Positions 54,259-63,430 of a DNA stretch of 64,000 nucleotides are shown in pieces. Source of the stretch: Candidatus Electrothrix scaldis (lineage in GTDB: Bacteria; Desulfobacterota; Desulfobulbia; Desulfobulbales; Desulfobulbaceae). The translations under genes were made by a program, and so were the position numbers. Numbering within the stretch: position 1 is the stretch's first letter; each line of letters begins with the position of its first letter. Below the pieces are notes generated by a model. The model was given only the letters and a program-made list of their open reading frames with translations. It was not told the DNA's origin and searched no databases. The stretch spans positions 3,729,826-3,793,825 of the forward strand of contig CP138355.1 in assembly GCA_033584155.1 (NCBI GenBank), in the 5' to 3' direction.

Positions 54259-55086
54259 CTAATACGCTACAGATATATGCGGGGTACCTAAAGTTACGGT
54301 TACTCCTTCAGGGAGCACCGTGGCAATTTCCTTATGAAATTGTCTGACAAAATCATCTCTTATTGCTGCACCGCGACCATTATAGTTTCTGCTTCGATAG
54401 CGGTACTCATAATCTACCCTTTCACCGCTCGTAACACTGAGTTTCCCTCTACAGACCAGTTCGTTGGTCCGTCTGTCTACAATAATGAGCCATCCGTCGA
54501 ATTTGCCTGTAGCAAAACTTTCAAGCCCGTCAATGAACAGATTTGCTTCCTTATTTCGCAGGAGTGTTCTCTTGACTGGCGAACGGAGCTTTTCCCAAGT
54601 GGGGAATTTTTCAGGGTTAGGAGCAAGAGGCAAATGGTTCAACTCCTCATCCATTGGCAGGAACACAGCTACCACTGGAGAAAGATATTGTATAGCTTTG
54701 TTTATGGAACTGCTGGAGAATCTTTTATAACGATCTGTTTCTTCAAGAAATGTCGGAGGGATCAACCAGGACCAGTCAACATATTCCTTGATCCATTCCT
54801 TGCGGTCTTTTGTTGAAAAGCGATTGAGATAAGGCCCGTAGAGCGGGGATAATGAATTATTTTGAATGAATTTTTCAGGAGGACACACGAGTTCTTCAGT
54901 CGATGGGGTAATATCGGAAGTAGCTGTTTGATGAAGCTCTGCGAGTGATTGGTAATGCTGCTTTACGATGGCCTCGCGTTTAAGCCACTCCTTCTCTGGA
55001 ACCTTATTGACTTGATAGAGAAAGACAAAAAAGGAGAGCATGAAGAGAGCGAATCCGGCAAGGATTATCTTGAATATTAATTTCAT
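54259..55086 (-). CDS. Unknown membrane-anchored protein in the uvrB locus
   Basis: A 275-residue protein with one N-terminal membrane helix (LIFKIILAGFALFMLSFFVFLYQV) and a large outside or periplasmic domain. I do not recognise the domain; WSWLIPPTFLEETDRYKRF and DGWLIIVDRRTNELVCRG are notable conserved-looking stretches. It lies between the intact uvrB start and a uvrB 5' remnant, as a cassette-like insertion. Confidence 0.6.
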   Translation of the reverse strand: MKLIFKIILAGFALFMLSFFVFLYQVNKVPEKEWLKREAIVKQHYQSLAELHQTATSDITPSTEELVCPPEKFIQNNSLSPLYGPYLNRFSTKDRKEWIKEYVDWSWLIPPTFLEETDRYKRFSSSSINKAIQYLSPVVAVFLPMDEELNHLPLAPNPEKFPTWEKLRSPVKRTLLRNKEANLFIDGLESFATGKFDGWLIIVDRRTNELVCRGKLSVTSGERVDYEYRYRSRNYNGRGAAIRDDFVRQFHKEIATVLPEGVTVTLGTPHISVAY

Positions 55087-55197
55087 AGAAAGATTATCTC
55101 GTTACCAGGCAAGTTCGATTTTAACTTCAGGACTGTGACAGCGATTCTTCTCGACCATGTACCAGCATATTACGTAATTCAATTCCTTGCTTAATTG

Positions 55198-55525
55198 GTA
55201 GGTATCCGAAGCCGGGATATAGGCTTCAGGCTGGTAATAATCGTAATACGAGACGGAAATACTCCACCTCGTTATGGGGAAAGAGTTCCTTAAACTCGGC
55301 AAAGAGCTGGGCAGCTAAAGTCTTATTCGGAGCCATGACTAAGGCGGGGCGGTTGACCTTGGCAATGACCTGGGCCATGGAAAAGGTCTTACCTGAGCCG
55401 GTTACGCCGAGCAGCACCTGATGGGGCAGGCCCTCGTTCAAGCCCTGAACAAGTTGCTCAATGGCACGAGGTTGGTCGCCGGAAGGGGTGAACGGGGAGG
55501 TGAGTTGGAAAGAGTTGGAAGTCAT
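55198..55525 (-). pseudogene. Truncated, frameshifted uvrB 5' copy
   Basis: The first about 109 codons of a uvrB gene, from [19 protein letters not shown] through Walker A ([14 protein letters not shown]) to [11 protein letters not shown]. Relative to the intact gene there is one extra base after VEYF, which shifts the frame, and similarity stops at 55198. Several silent differences from the intact gene mean this is an older or foreign allele rather than a fresh duplication. Confidence 0.9.
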
Positions 55526-55538
55526 TCTGACGACAATG

Positions 55539-55955
55539 TTAAATGTTTTTCAAAAATTCAATCAATGCACTTATTACAAGTGCCCCAGATGCAACCCAGA
55601 GTCCGATACGAGTATAAAAATTCGATTTACGTAACTGCTGATACTCAGCAGTTCTTCTCTCAAGTTCTCGCGCAGCATCAAACAACATTGAAGAATTATA
55701 TGGGAAGAAGAAACAACTTGATTTCCTGTTAATAAGATTTACTTTTTCGTTTCTCTCAGCTGGAGAACCCGCCACGCCTTCATCCCAAACACCCATATGG
55801 CATTTTAGGGCGTAATGCTCCTTTATGATTTCTCCTGGGTTTAATTTGCCGTGGTTTCTTTCTTTCTGGCTCAATGAAAATGTCAGAGCACGACCGGTTC
55901 TTTCCTCTCGGTATTCTTTGGCAAGAAAATGGCAATTTCGACAAATATGCTTCAT
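55539..55955 (-). CDS. Small CxxC protein with C-terminal membrane helix
   Basis: A 138-residue protein. The start [18 protein letters not shown] has a CxxC pair, and a later KCHMGVW adds another Cys and His, suggesting metal binding. The C-terminus ([19 protein letters not shown]) is a membrane helix, so it is a tail-anchored protein. No family name is recognised. It lies between two uvrB 5' remnants, directly upstream of the truncated copy. Confidence 0.6.
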   Translation of the reverse strand: MKHICRNCHFLAKEYREERTGRALTFSLSQKERNHGKLNPGEIIKEHYALKCHMGVWDEGVAGSPAERNEKVNLINRKSSCFFFPYNSSMLFDAARELERRTAEYQQLRKSNFYTRIGLWVASGALVISALIEFLKNI

Positions 55956-55964
55956 AATAATCAA

Positions 55965-56717
55965 TTCTTCACCCCAAACTTCCTCCTCGCCTCCTCATTC
56001 AACAACTCAGAAGGCCACTTGGTCCGCTTACAGATCTCGTACAATGTTAAACAGGGTGATCAATACTAAAAAAACATCTACCCCTTTCTCTCTTAGTGCT
56101 CTTCCATTCTAGAAAACAAGAGAAACAACGAAAAAAAGGATGACTCCTTTTTAAGACAGGAGGTCTACGGGATTAAAAAACAGTGATCCGTTTTTAACAA
56201 GGAACGCCTCAATCTTGCCTCACACTTGTCCAATATAAAAATGCAGAGGCGCGAGGTGAGAAAGGACGATTACTTCCTTTGCAAGGAGAAGCCAGTTTTA
56301 AAAAGGCAGTGCTCCGTATTAAAAACGAAAAGCTCCTTTCTTTCCTCATACGCCATGTTTTCTACAAAGGACGGCTCCGTACTAAGAAGCAACAGCCCGC
56401 TCCTTTGATCGTACCGTTCCTTTCTTTACAAGCTGGGCACATAAGAAAGAACTCAGCAACCCGCTCCCTGATAGGAGCAAGGAATTATACACTTCATCAA
56501 AAAAAGCCTGTTCACCGCTGCTCTCCATGATCTTTGTAGCACTTCGGTGTATTGACTTTTCTATGGAAAAATCCCAAGAAACCCTTCATCATTGCAAAAA
56601 ATATCTGATTAACAACAAGTTGCTCTATGACACGGGGCTGATCGCCGGATGGGTGAAAGGGGCTGGAGATAAGACTGAACAGGTTGAAATGCAAAAGCTA
56701 ATTTGTTCAGCACACTT
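55965..56717. other. Decayed region with gene remnants and quasi-repeats
   Basis: About 750 bp without an intact gene. On the minus strand, 55968-56045 encodes a plausible C-terminal end (LYEICKRTKWPSELLNEEAR then stop) with no upstream frame, so it is likely the tail of a lost gene. Between 56136 and 56405 three degenerate blocks share a TTAAAAA…CAGTG-TCCGT…TTAA pattern. A uvrB 5' remnant lies at 56614-56694. Nothing here looks functional. Confidence 0.45.
56614..56694 (-). pseudogene. Short uvrB 5' remnant
   Basis: 27 codons reading FNLFSLISSPFHPSGDQPRV then IEQLV match the UvrB N-terminus [21 protein letters not shown], after which similarity stops. It marks the left edge of the hicAB cassette. 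Confidence 0.8.
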
Positions 56718-56933
56718 TTACGCAAAGGCCAAGCGACGGCCCTTAGGGGTTGGAATCAGGTCAAAAAACTCCTCAGCAGTCTCTTTCCATAGCTCCATGA
56801 CATCCTGTATATTCGCCAAGGTGGATTCATACGTGTCCCCATGCGCTATACAGCCGGGAAGCTCAGGAACTTCAGCAATAAAAGCGAGATCTTCCTCACT
56901 CCAATAGAGAATAATCTCATATTTATTTGTCAT
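56718..56933 (-). CDS. hicB: HicB-type antitoxin
   Basis: A 71-residue HicB-like protein. YEIILYWSEEDLAFIAEVPELPGCIAHGDTYESTLANIQ is the partial RNase-H-like HicB fold, including the ELPGC motif. The protein is short and has no clear DNA-binding domain at the C-terminus (PTPKGRRLAFA). It overlaps hicA by 4 bp (ATGA). In HicAB pairs the antitoxin neutralises the mRNA-interferase toxin. Confidence 0.85.
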   Translation of the reverse strand: MTNKYEIILYWSEEDLAFIAEVPELPGCIAHGDTYESTLANIQDVMELWKETAEEFFDLIPTPKGRRLAFA

Positions 56934-57184
56934 GCGTTATCCCCCAATCTGTATTTCAATATGATACTTCTGATCATTCTGACTTGGTATGGCTTTGCTT
57001 TCTCTCCATCTTTCTGTAAATTCGGTTTTTCCTCAACTCCTTCTTTGCTAAAAATATGATGATTCCCAGAGACCCGCATTGTAAAACCTACATGCTCCAA
57101 CAGATGAATCAGGTCAACAAACAAAATATTAGCATCGCTTTGCCCGCAAAAAATCCACAGGATCAGTTTTTCATATTTCTCCAT
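56930..57184 (-). CDS. hicA: HicA-type toxin
   Basis: An 84-residue HicA toxin. FVDLIHLLEHVGFTMRVSGNHHIFSKEGVEEKPNLQ carries the dsRNA-binding-like fold and the conserved catalytic His (GNHHIF). KPYQVRMIRSIILKY is the C-terminal helix. I place the start at MEKYEK (57184). The frame stays open to 57238, where the 18 extra residues (MSVEFQLTSLSPPLTASI) are a uvrB N-terminus remnant. If that start is used, the toxin is made as a UvrB-leader fusion. It lies before hicB. Confidence 0.82.
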   Translation of the reverse strand: MEKYEKLILWIFCGQSDANILFVDLIHLLEHVGFTMRVSGNHHIFSKEGVEEKPNLQKDGEKAKPYQVRMIRSIILKYRLGDNA

Positions 57185-57206
57185 AATACTTGCCGTCAGA
57201 GGTGGT

Positions 57207-57238
57207 GAGAGGGAGGTGAGCTGGAATTCTACAGACAT
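57207..57238 (-). pseudogene. uvrB 5' remnant fused in frame to hicA
   Basis: MSVEFQLTSLSPP matches the UvrB start [13 protein letters not shown] and joins the hicA frame without a stop. It is the third N-terminal scar in the locus. Confidence 0.6.
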
Positions 57239-57437
57239 ATCCTGGCTCCGCTAATGCATAGTCACTCTTTTACGTCAACGTACTCCCTTGAATAATATGT
57301 AGCATTTCAGACTTACTTCTTTGTCAAGAAAGACCTTATAGTCAACCAAGCGACCATGATTCCGAGGAATATCATTGGTCCGATGAAATTCTCGCAACTC
57401 ACCTCCCCCCTTCTGTCACATTCAGCCTGATGAACAG

Positions 57438-59183
57438 CTACTCATGAACATACAACAGAAAATCCTTCACTACAGCCATATGCTGCATGTTTGGCGCTGC
57501 ACTGTCTCCGCGCTCAACCGGTGTCACATCACTCAGGGGACCATAGACCCGGCTATCAAAGATTATGCCCTTGGGAAAGTTCCGACTCCCTACTTCAGTC
57601 TGCACCTGATACTGATTCAAGTCAGCATCTGCGAACACCCAATCATACGGCTTTTTCCGGCTCGAATTGGTCCCCTTCCCTCCCTTTGGACCTTCGGGAA
57701 AAGGTCCGAGGTCTATAATCTCATCCAAAATTTTCAAGGCTGGCTCATTGGCGTTTCTGGTATTGAGATCGCCCCCAATAACAAGGTAATCTTCCTCTGG
57801 TATTCTTTCTTTAATTTTTGCCACTAACTCCCGGGCCTCTGCTTTCCGTATCCTGCTATTTTTTGTTAAAAAATGCAAGCTCACCGCCCAGAGATCAATA
57901 TTACCTGGAATATCTATCTTGGCCCAGACATACTCCCTGTTGGGAGCAAAGCTGTCTTCCCATTTTCCAGAATCAAGAATGGGCCAGCGACTGATCACGC
58001 CGTTCGGAATCTGGGCATCACTCTCTCTGTAATACTGAAACCCTTCCCCAAAGGTTGTCGAAACAAACTCTTTTATATCTTTCTGGGAATTCTCTTTATA
58101 ATTAAACTCCTGAATCAAGACAACATCCGGCTTGAATCCTTTAAAAATACGAATCCCATGCCCGAGATCATAGGATTGCTTATTCCCACTGGTTATGTTT
58201 GCCGCCATAATGCGCAGTTTAACCCTGTCCATATGCAAGGTGTCCGCCTCTAACAAGGACACCTTGTCGTCCGGCAAGGTCATATCAGTATAAATAGGGC
58301 AATGATCAGACAGGTTATATGCGAGACTATCTTCCTCTGTAAAAGTTACAACCTCGAAACCATTTTCAGAGAGAAATGACGCGGCACGACCATCGAGAAT
58401 AATGTGATCAATAGGCGCAGGATAATTTTTCAGGGAATCATTCCAAGTCTCTGTATCCTTATTCCATGTTTTTACCAAACAGACAGACTGCATTGCCCCC
58501 TGATTCGCATTAACAAGCTGTAACCCTTTGGGTTCCTTATCATCAATCGCAGCCCATGCACTGTCTCCATTTTCTAACAGACGTCGATTCCAGTCACCCA
58601 TAACGACAAAGGGAATCTTTTCCTTGGCCCTGGCATCTATCCATTGTTCAAGCACTTCCATGTTGCGTTGAAACTTGGAGCAGGCCTCTGTTCCCTGCTC
58701 ATCATGACGATTGGAAAAGCATCCGCTCTTCAGGTGGACACTGAGCAAACGGAGGGCATTATCTGAATTGGGGAAAATCGTGATATCAGTTCCGTAACGG
58801 GTATCTCCTTCACCAAGCTCTTTATAGGCCCCGTTATCGACAAAAGGAATTCCCTTTCGGAGAGCAAAGCCGGTCTGCTGGGGATCATCTCTCCCGGAAA
58901 GGAGGACCGTGTACTCTCCTTGAGAAAACACATGATAGGCGGCCTCGGCATCCCCGACTTCCTGCAGAGCAACCACGTCCCCTTGCAGTTTTTTGGCATA
59001 CTCTCTCATGGCACTGTAATCTTTTACGGTTCGCTCCGCTTCTCCAGAATCACCCGGAGCAAACTCAATACTGTTGACCCATCGCATATTCCAACTTGCC
59101 AAACGAATCTCACGTGCCAAGACCGATTGCGAGAGGATCAGCACAGCAAAAACGGTCAGCATGACCAAAAGATATCTTTTCAT
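57438..59183 (-). CDS. Secreted protein with two endonuclease/exonuclease/phosphatase domains
   Basis: A 581-residue protein with a signal peptide (YLLVMLTVFAVLILSQSVLA). Two EEP-fold domains follow in tandem. The first has LASWNMRWVN, VALQEVG, FVVMGDWNRRL and DHCPIYTDM; the second has IMAANITSGNK, VLIQEFNYKE, LVIGGDLNTRN and a C-terminal HMAVVKDF. The first domain keeps the E, D-x-N and D-H catalytic residues and looks active. The second has an altered first motif but retains GDLNTRN. Likely a secreted nuclease or phosphodiesterase for scavenging or competition. Confidence 0.83.
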   Translation of the reverse strand: MKRYLLVMLTVFAVLILSQSVLAREIRLASWNMRWVNSIEFAPGDSGEAERTVKDYSAMREYAKKLQGDVVALQEVGDAEAAYHVFSQGEYTVLLSGRDDPQQTGFALRKGIPFVDNGAYKELGEGDTRYGTDITIFPNSDNALRLLSVHLKSGCFSNRHDEQGTEACSKFQRNMEVLEQWIDARAKEKIPFVVMGDWNRRLLENGDSAWAAIDDKEPKGLQLVNANQGAMQSVCLVKTWNKDTETWNDSLKNYPAPIDHIILDGRAASFLSENGFEVVTFTEEDSLAYNLSDHCPIYTDMTLPDDKVSLLEADTLHMDRVKLRIMAANITSGNKQSYDLGHGIRIFKGFKPDVVLIQEFNYKENSQKDIKEFVSTTFGEGFQYYRESDAQIPNGVISRWPILDSGKWEDSFAPNREYVWAKIDIPGNIDLWAVSLHFLTKNSRIRKAEARELVAKIKERIPEEDYLVIGGDLNTRNANEPALKILDEIIDLGPFPEGPKGGKGTNSSRKKPYDWVFADADLNQYQVQTEVGSRNFPKGIIFDSRVYGPLSDVTPVERGDSAAPNMQHMAVVKDFLLYVHE

Positions 59184-59428
59184 ATTTTCCCCTTATATTG
59201 ATGATTCTTGATGATTCACAATATGATGATCTGCATGCGCCAGAATCTCATGCCTGATGATACCAGTTACCTGCTGCGATTTCAGCATCAATAATCAGCC
59301 TACATCTAAGAAGATATTCAAAAGCAATTCAATGCAAATAATATCAAAAAGTTAAAGCAAAAGCAGCCCGAATATTTTATCAAAAAACAATTTCCTATCG
59401 GTTTACTCACATTATCGGATCTCATATG

Positions 59429-61444
59429 TCAATGAGTGTTTGTCGCAATTCTTCTGGAATGAAGCACTGGCTCATCTTCTGTGTGTATCTTTGCAAAGAC
59501 CATCCAGTTACCAGCAACGATTTCAGGCGAAAGAGTAAAAGTAAAGGGTGGCGCCTCCTTACTTCCCAACTTTTTCATCCAATTCCACTCAATAAAATAC
59601 AGCTCTTCCCTGCCAGGATCAGGGAGCTTTGCTCCGTACAGCGCCACTCGGGTCACTGCTGATTTCGGATTATGGACAGTAACAGCAATATTAGCCCCGC
59701 TCTGCTGTATATCTGCGTAGTATATTTTTGGATCTTTCCAGGCGGAGTGTTGATCCTGTCCTGTTTTTTTCTGCCATTCTTCTAAGGTGCAATCAGTATA
59801 TACTGCTTCAGGTCGGAATACCTTTTCCTGCTCGGTGTGATACAGAATATTATGATCCCCTCTGTACGTCCTCATATGCTCGACGAAATCCGTTCCAAAT
59901 CGCACATCATGTCGATACAAAAAATCCTCTGAAGTATTTGCAAAAAGGATATTCTCTTGCATGGTGAGCTCCATAGGGAGGTATCGAAAGAGCAACTGTT
60001 CCCCCCTGGTCTCTTGGGCATAGAAAAAACCTCTGTTTTTAACATCCCGCTGCGAGCGATCATCCATCGCCCTGACACCAACCTGCCCCTTGCGATTTTG
60101 AAAGATAATATTACCGACCAGTTCAGTTAGCCAACTTTCCGCAACCATGATTCCGTAGTTATTACCACTTATTCGATTTTTTTCTATACGGGTTGGGCCG
60201 TGACAGGTTTCGACGAATACACCAAAATCGGTATTATCCATCACGAGGTTTTCTGTAAAAATATTGAATTCTCCATTAATATCTATCCAGAATCCTCTAG
60301 CCAGATTACCGACAAAGCTATTTCTGCGAAATATATTATTCCTGGCGTGACATAATTTAGCCCCTGCCGGAAAATAATGCCAAACCTGCCCCTGATGCGA
60401 ACGCCAGCAGTTAAAGGAAAATGCACTTTCCTCTACTAACATGGATTGGGTAATATACATGTCCATGCCATTACCACCATTCTGCGTACTGGAGACCCGG
60501 CGTAAGGTACCGTTTGTAGCAAGGACCAGTGCTATTCCTATACCGGCATTATTTGAGATCACACAGTCTTCAATCAGGAAATTGGACACATTGACCAAGC
60601 GCAAGACTGGCTCATGCATAGACCCCATAGCATGCTGGAAAATAATGCCACGGAGAATAAAATTGGCCCGTTGTTTCACCTCAAAAAGCTTTGACCTGAC
60701 ACCAACCTGGACATCCGCCGTATATATATCAAGAGGCTCCTGGGGTTGAACATGCAGCTTGCCACGCTGCTCATCAACAAAAAAGGCTCCTGCTTCAAGT
60801 GCGTCAAGAGAGAGCTTTTGGTTTAACAAGGTGTTATTCACGACAACCAGCTCTTTTCGTCGGCCGAGCTCAGCATATTGGAGCGTTTCCTCATACTCCA
60901 ATTGACTCAATCCCCATTTATACGACCAGGGAGCACTATAGCCCCTATTCTCTTTTGTCCATCCAGACAAAGGGTCTGAGCCAGAGAGGATAACGGTTCC
61001 TTTTTCCTCCGCCTCAATAATCAAAAGAGGATCATCTTTTGAGGCGCGCCCGCCTTTCAGCCCAATGCACTCTCTATAGATTCCTGGCTTAATAATAATT
61101 TTGGCTGGAATTTTGTACTCTTGAACAAAATTCACAGCCTGGGAAATACTCTGGAATGGCCTTTCAAGAGTACCCGGATTCACCTCCTCAGTATTAAGGG
61201 CCTTGCAATCCACATAGAAAACATTAACGACCGTTGTTTCATCAAGAACACATCCATGATGTTTTGGCCGTTGCGCAGTACGCTGAGGCAGGAGCTCTTT
61301 TTCGTACAAGGACAGAGAAACCTCTAGTGTCTCTTGCTCCTGCTCCGGCGAACAAGCAGAGGTCAGGGCCAGGATAAGGATAGAAAAGGAAAGCGTCCTG
61401 AGGAGCTGGAGGAGTGCAAATTTTTTCTGCTCTTTGCATTGCAT
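59429..61444 (-). CDS. Right-handed parallel beta-helix lipoprotein
   Basis: A 671-residue protein. LSFSILILALTSAC is a lipoprotein-type signal, so it is probably anchored by Cys31. After residue 65 it has pectate-lyase/NosD-like beta-helix repeats. LERPFQSISQAVNFVQEYKIPAKIIIKPG is the typical DUF1565-like start, followed by coils such as GIGIALVLATNGTLRRV and NRISGNNYGIMVAESWL. A C-terminal domain follows (about residues 590-671). It probably binds or cleaves a polysaccharide. It stands alone, upstream of the nif gene in the opposite direction. Confidence 0.78.
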   Translation of the reverse strand: MQCKEQKKFALLQLLRTLSFSILILALTSACSPEQEQETLEVSLSLYEKELLPQRTAQRPKHHGCVLDETTVVNVFYVDCKALNTEEVNPGTLERPFQSISQAVNFVQEYKIPAKIIIKPGIYRECIGLKGGRASKDDPLLIIEAEEKGTVILSGSDPLSGWTKENRGYSAPWSYKWGLSQLEYEETLQYAELGRRKELVVVNNTLLNQKLSLDALEAGAFFVDEQRGKLHVQPQEPLDIYTADVQVGVRSKLFEVKQRANFILRGIIFQHAMGSMHEPVLRLVNVSNFLIEDCVISNNAGIGIALVLATNGTLRRVSSTQNGGNGMDMYITQSMLVEESAFSFNCWRSHQGQVWHYFPAGAKLCHARNNIFRRNSFVGNLARGFWIDINGEFNIFTENLVMDNTDFGVFVETCHGPTRIEKNRISGNNYGIMVAESWLTELVGNIIFQNRKGQVGVRAMDDRSQRDVKNRGFFYAQETRGEQLLFRYLPMELTMQENILFANTSEDFLYRHDVRFGTDFVEHMRTYRGDHNILYHTEQEKVFRPEAVYTDCTLEEWQKKTGQDQHSAWKDPKIYYADIQQSGANIAVTVHNPKSAVTRVALYGAKLPDPGREELYFIEWNWMKKLGSKEAPPFTFTLSPEIVAGNWMVFAKIHTEDEPVLHSRRIATNTH

Positions 61445-61725
61445 AGGCTACATCAAACCTCATGACCATGAACGAAGACAGAGAAAGAGAATGAAAGGAG
61501 AAACAGATAGAAAAAGTCCACTTCTCACTTTAAACAGAGCCCTTTCAGTTTGCAACCAAAATCACTGAAACTACACGGCAAGCCATTCTTTCTGCATTTC
61601 TTTTGATCAGTTGCTTCGAACAATACACGTCAGTCTCCTTAAAACTCCTCTATGTAAACAATATGCCAATTTAGAATAGTTACCGTGATGCTAAAAATAC
61701 AAATAAGTAAACAGCGCGCCTTTAA

Positions 61726-61741
61726 TGTAGATAAAAAGACA
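61726..61741 (+). promoter_or_regulatory. NifA upstream activator site (TGT-N10-ACA)
   Basis: TGT-AGATAAAAAG-ACA fits the NifA enhancer consensus exactly. It lies 83 bp upstream of the -24 element, within the usual 80-150 bp range. Confidence 0.65.
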
Positions 61742-61824
61742 ATAGCATTATTCTGTTTTAACTTCATCAAGTATACGAAAAAGGCAACATGCTGTATTCT
61801 TTACAAGAATAATAAAAAGAATCT

Positions 61825-61840
61825 TGGCATATCAATTGCA
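61825..61840 (+). promoter_or_regulatory. Sigma-54 (-24/-12) promoter
   Basis: TGGCATATCAATTGCA matches TGGCACR-N4-TTGCW with a single change (C to T). GG and GC are correctly 10 bp apart. It lies about 40 bp before the start codon of the nifN-like gene. Confidence 0.75.
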
Positions 61841-61881
61841 TTAAGACAATCAGACAATTAACTTATAAGGAGTTGCAAGCC

Positions 61882-63243
61882 ATGAGCAAAAATCATCCTG
61901 ATTATATTTCCACCACCAACGCCTGCAAGCTATGCAAGCCATTGGGCGCTTGCCTGGCCTTTAAAGGCATCGAAGGCACCGTTCCCTATCTGCACGGTTC
62001 TCAGGGCTGCGCCACCTATATGCGCCGCTATATCATCAGTCATTATAATGAACCCATCGACATTGCCTCCTCCTCTCTTTCCGAGAAAAACGCCATCTAT
62101 GGCGGTGGCCCCAACCTGAAAATGGGCTTGACCAATGTGGCGGAGAAATATCGCCCCAAAATGATCGGCATCGCCACCACCTGTCTCACAGAAACCATAG
62201 GCGATGATGTTTCAATGTATCTCAAGGAGTACAAAAAAGACACTGAAGGCTCTGAGGGTCTGCCAGAATTTGTTGATGTTTCAACTCCCAGTTATTCCGG
62301 CACCCATATGGAGGGCTTTCACGGAGCTATCCATGCGGTCATTAATCAGCGTGCCAAAGGCGGACCCAAAACCGAGACCATCAACCTTTTACCAGGCTTT
62401 GTATCCTCAGCAGATTATCGCCTGCTCAAACAAATCACGGAGGACTTCGGACTGGATTGCACTATGCTACCGGATCTTTCCGAAACTATGGATCGACCAG
62501 CCCTGCTCGAATACGAGAAAGTAGCCGAAGGTGGAACGCCCCTTGCGGCAATTGAACGCATGGGTTGCAGCCAAGCGACTATTGAATTTGGCCGCACTTT
62601 GAGTAGTAAAAAGAGTAGCAGCCTCACTCTGAACGAAAAATTCAATATCCCCCACCATCGACTGGGAATGCCTATTGGCATCGAAGAGACTGATCGTTTT
62701 TTTGCCTTACTTTCTACCCTCAGCGGTCGCCCGATACCGGAAAAATACACCAAGGAACGCGGGAGATTGATCGACGCCTATGTGGATGGGCACAAATATG
62801 TCTTTGGCAAGAGAGCGATTATCTACGGTGAGGAAGACCTGGTTATCGGCCTGACTGCCTTTTTAGCTGAAATCGGCATATTCCCTATTCTCTGTGCAAC
62901 AGGCGGCACATCAGGCAAACTTGGCGAGGCCATCACAGACATTACCGGCGACATCCTCTCTGAACAGCCAGTAATCCATGAGGGCGTTGATTTCTTCGAT
63001 ATCGCCGAAATGGCGGAGGAGTTGGCTCCAGACCTGCTAGTGGGCCATTCCAAGGGATACCCTCTTGCCCGTAAATTAAACATCCCCTTAATCCGGGTGG
63101 GCTTTCCTATTCATGATCGGGTGGGAGGACAGCGCATTAACCATATTAGTTATAGTGGCGCGCAGCAGCTTTTTGATCAGGTTGCCAATGCACTCATTGC
63201 AAAGAAGCAGGCCGACTCTGATGTAGGATATTCATATATGTGA
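61882..63243 (+). CDS. nifN: Nitrogenase component 1-type protein, NifN-like
   Basis: A 453-residue protein of the nitrogenase component 1 superfamily. Cys15, Cys18, Cys24 and Cys43 lie in NACKLCKPLGACLAF and HGSQGCATYMRRYIISHY. IATTCLTETIGDD near residue 97 and SLSEKNAIYGGGPNL follow. Length and motifs fit NifN (or a NifK-like short form), half of the NifEN scaffold for FeMo-cofactor assembly. Normally nifE is adjacent; here the upstream gene is unrelated and the window ends 757 bp after the stop without another nif gene. AAGGAG 9 bp upstream sets the start at 61882. Expression is likely NifA/sigma-54 controlled. Confidence 0.8.
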   Translation: MSKNHPDYISTTNACKLCKPLGACLAFKGIEGTVPYLHGSQGCATYMRRYIISHYNEPIDIASSSLSEKNAIYGGGPNLKMGLTNVAEKYRPKMIGIATTCLTETIGDDVSMYLKEYKKDTEGSEGLPEFVDVSTPSYSGTHMEGFHGAIHAVINQRAKGGPKTETINLLPGFVSSADYRLLKQITEDFGLDCTMLPDLSETMDRPALLEYEKVAEGGTPLAAIERMGCSQATIEFGRTLSSKKSSSLTLNEKFNIPHHRLGMPIGIEETDRFFALLSTLSGRPIPEKYTKERGRLIDAYVDGHKYVFGKRAIIYGEEDLVIGLTAFLAEIGIFPILCATGGTSGKLGEAITDITGDILSEQPVIHEGVDFFDIAEMAEELAPDLLVGHSKGYPLARKLNIPLIRVGFPIHDRVGGQRINHISYSGAQQLFDQVANALIAKKQADSDVGYSYM

Positions 63244-63284
63244 ATGGCACTCAAGATATAGAATCCATGAGGCAGAGGGAGGGG

Positions 63285-63316
63285 AAGGGCCGCTGGCAAA
63301 TAAGCTGGTGGCCCTT
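63285..63316 (+). terminator. Hairpin after the nifN-like gene
   Basis: AAGGGCC and GGCCCTT form a 7-bp stem around an 18-nt loop that can itself pair weakly, followed by a TTGTTGTATTTC stretch. It begins 42 bp after the stop codon and implies that the nifN-like gene is a single-gene transcript. Confidence 0.5.
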
Positions 63317-63430
63317 GTTGTATTTCACATAAACATCTCTTCTGCAGCAGCATTGTTAGGCAAAACCACCCTCTTCCAAACAATAACGTTCTCTGAACTT
63401 CCCTTATCATTCACGTGGTAAAATCTGCTA

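Larger units (their letters stand above)
61445..61881. promoter_or_regulatory. Regulatory region before the nifN-like gene
   Basis: This 437-bp AT-rich region separates the divergent beta-helix gene from the nifN-like gene. It has no open frame of note. It contains a NifA-type activator site and a sigma-54 promoter, listed separately, and presumably the promoter of the lipoprotein gene, which I could not locate. Confidence 0.6.

Noticed and set aside
54259-54816. Plus-strand frames overlapping the membrane-anchored unknown gene
   Set aside because: They lack ribosome sites and recognisable domains; the minus-strand frame has a clear membrane anchor and normal codon pattern.
57390-57440. A further uvrB 5' remnant on the plus strand (CAACTCACCTCCCCC)
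   Set aside because: The match is short and inverted, and the following bases do not keep the UvrB frame; it may be chance.
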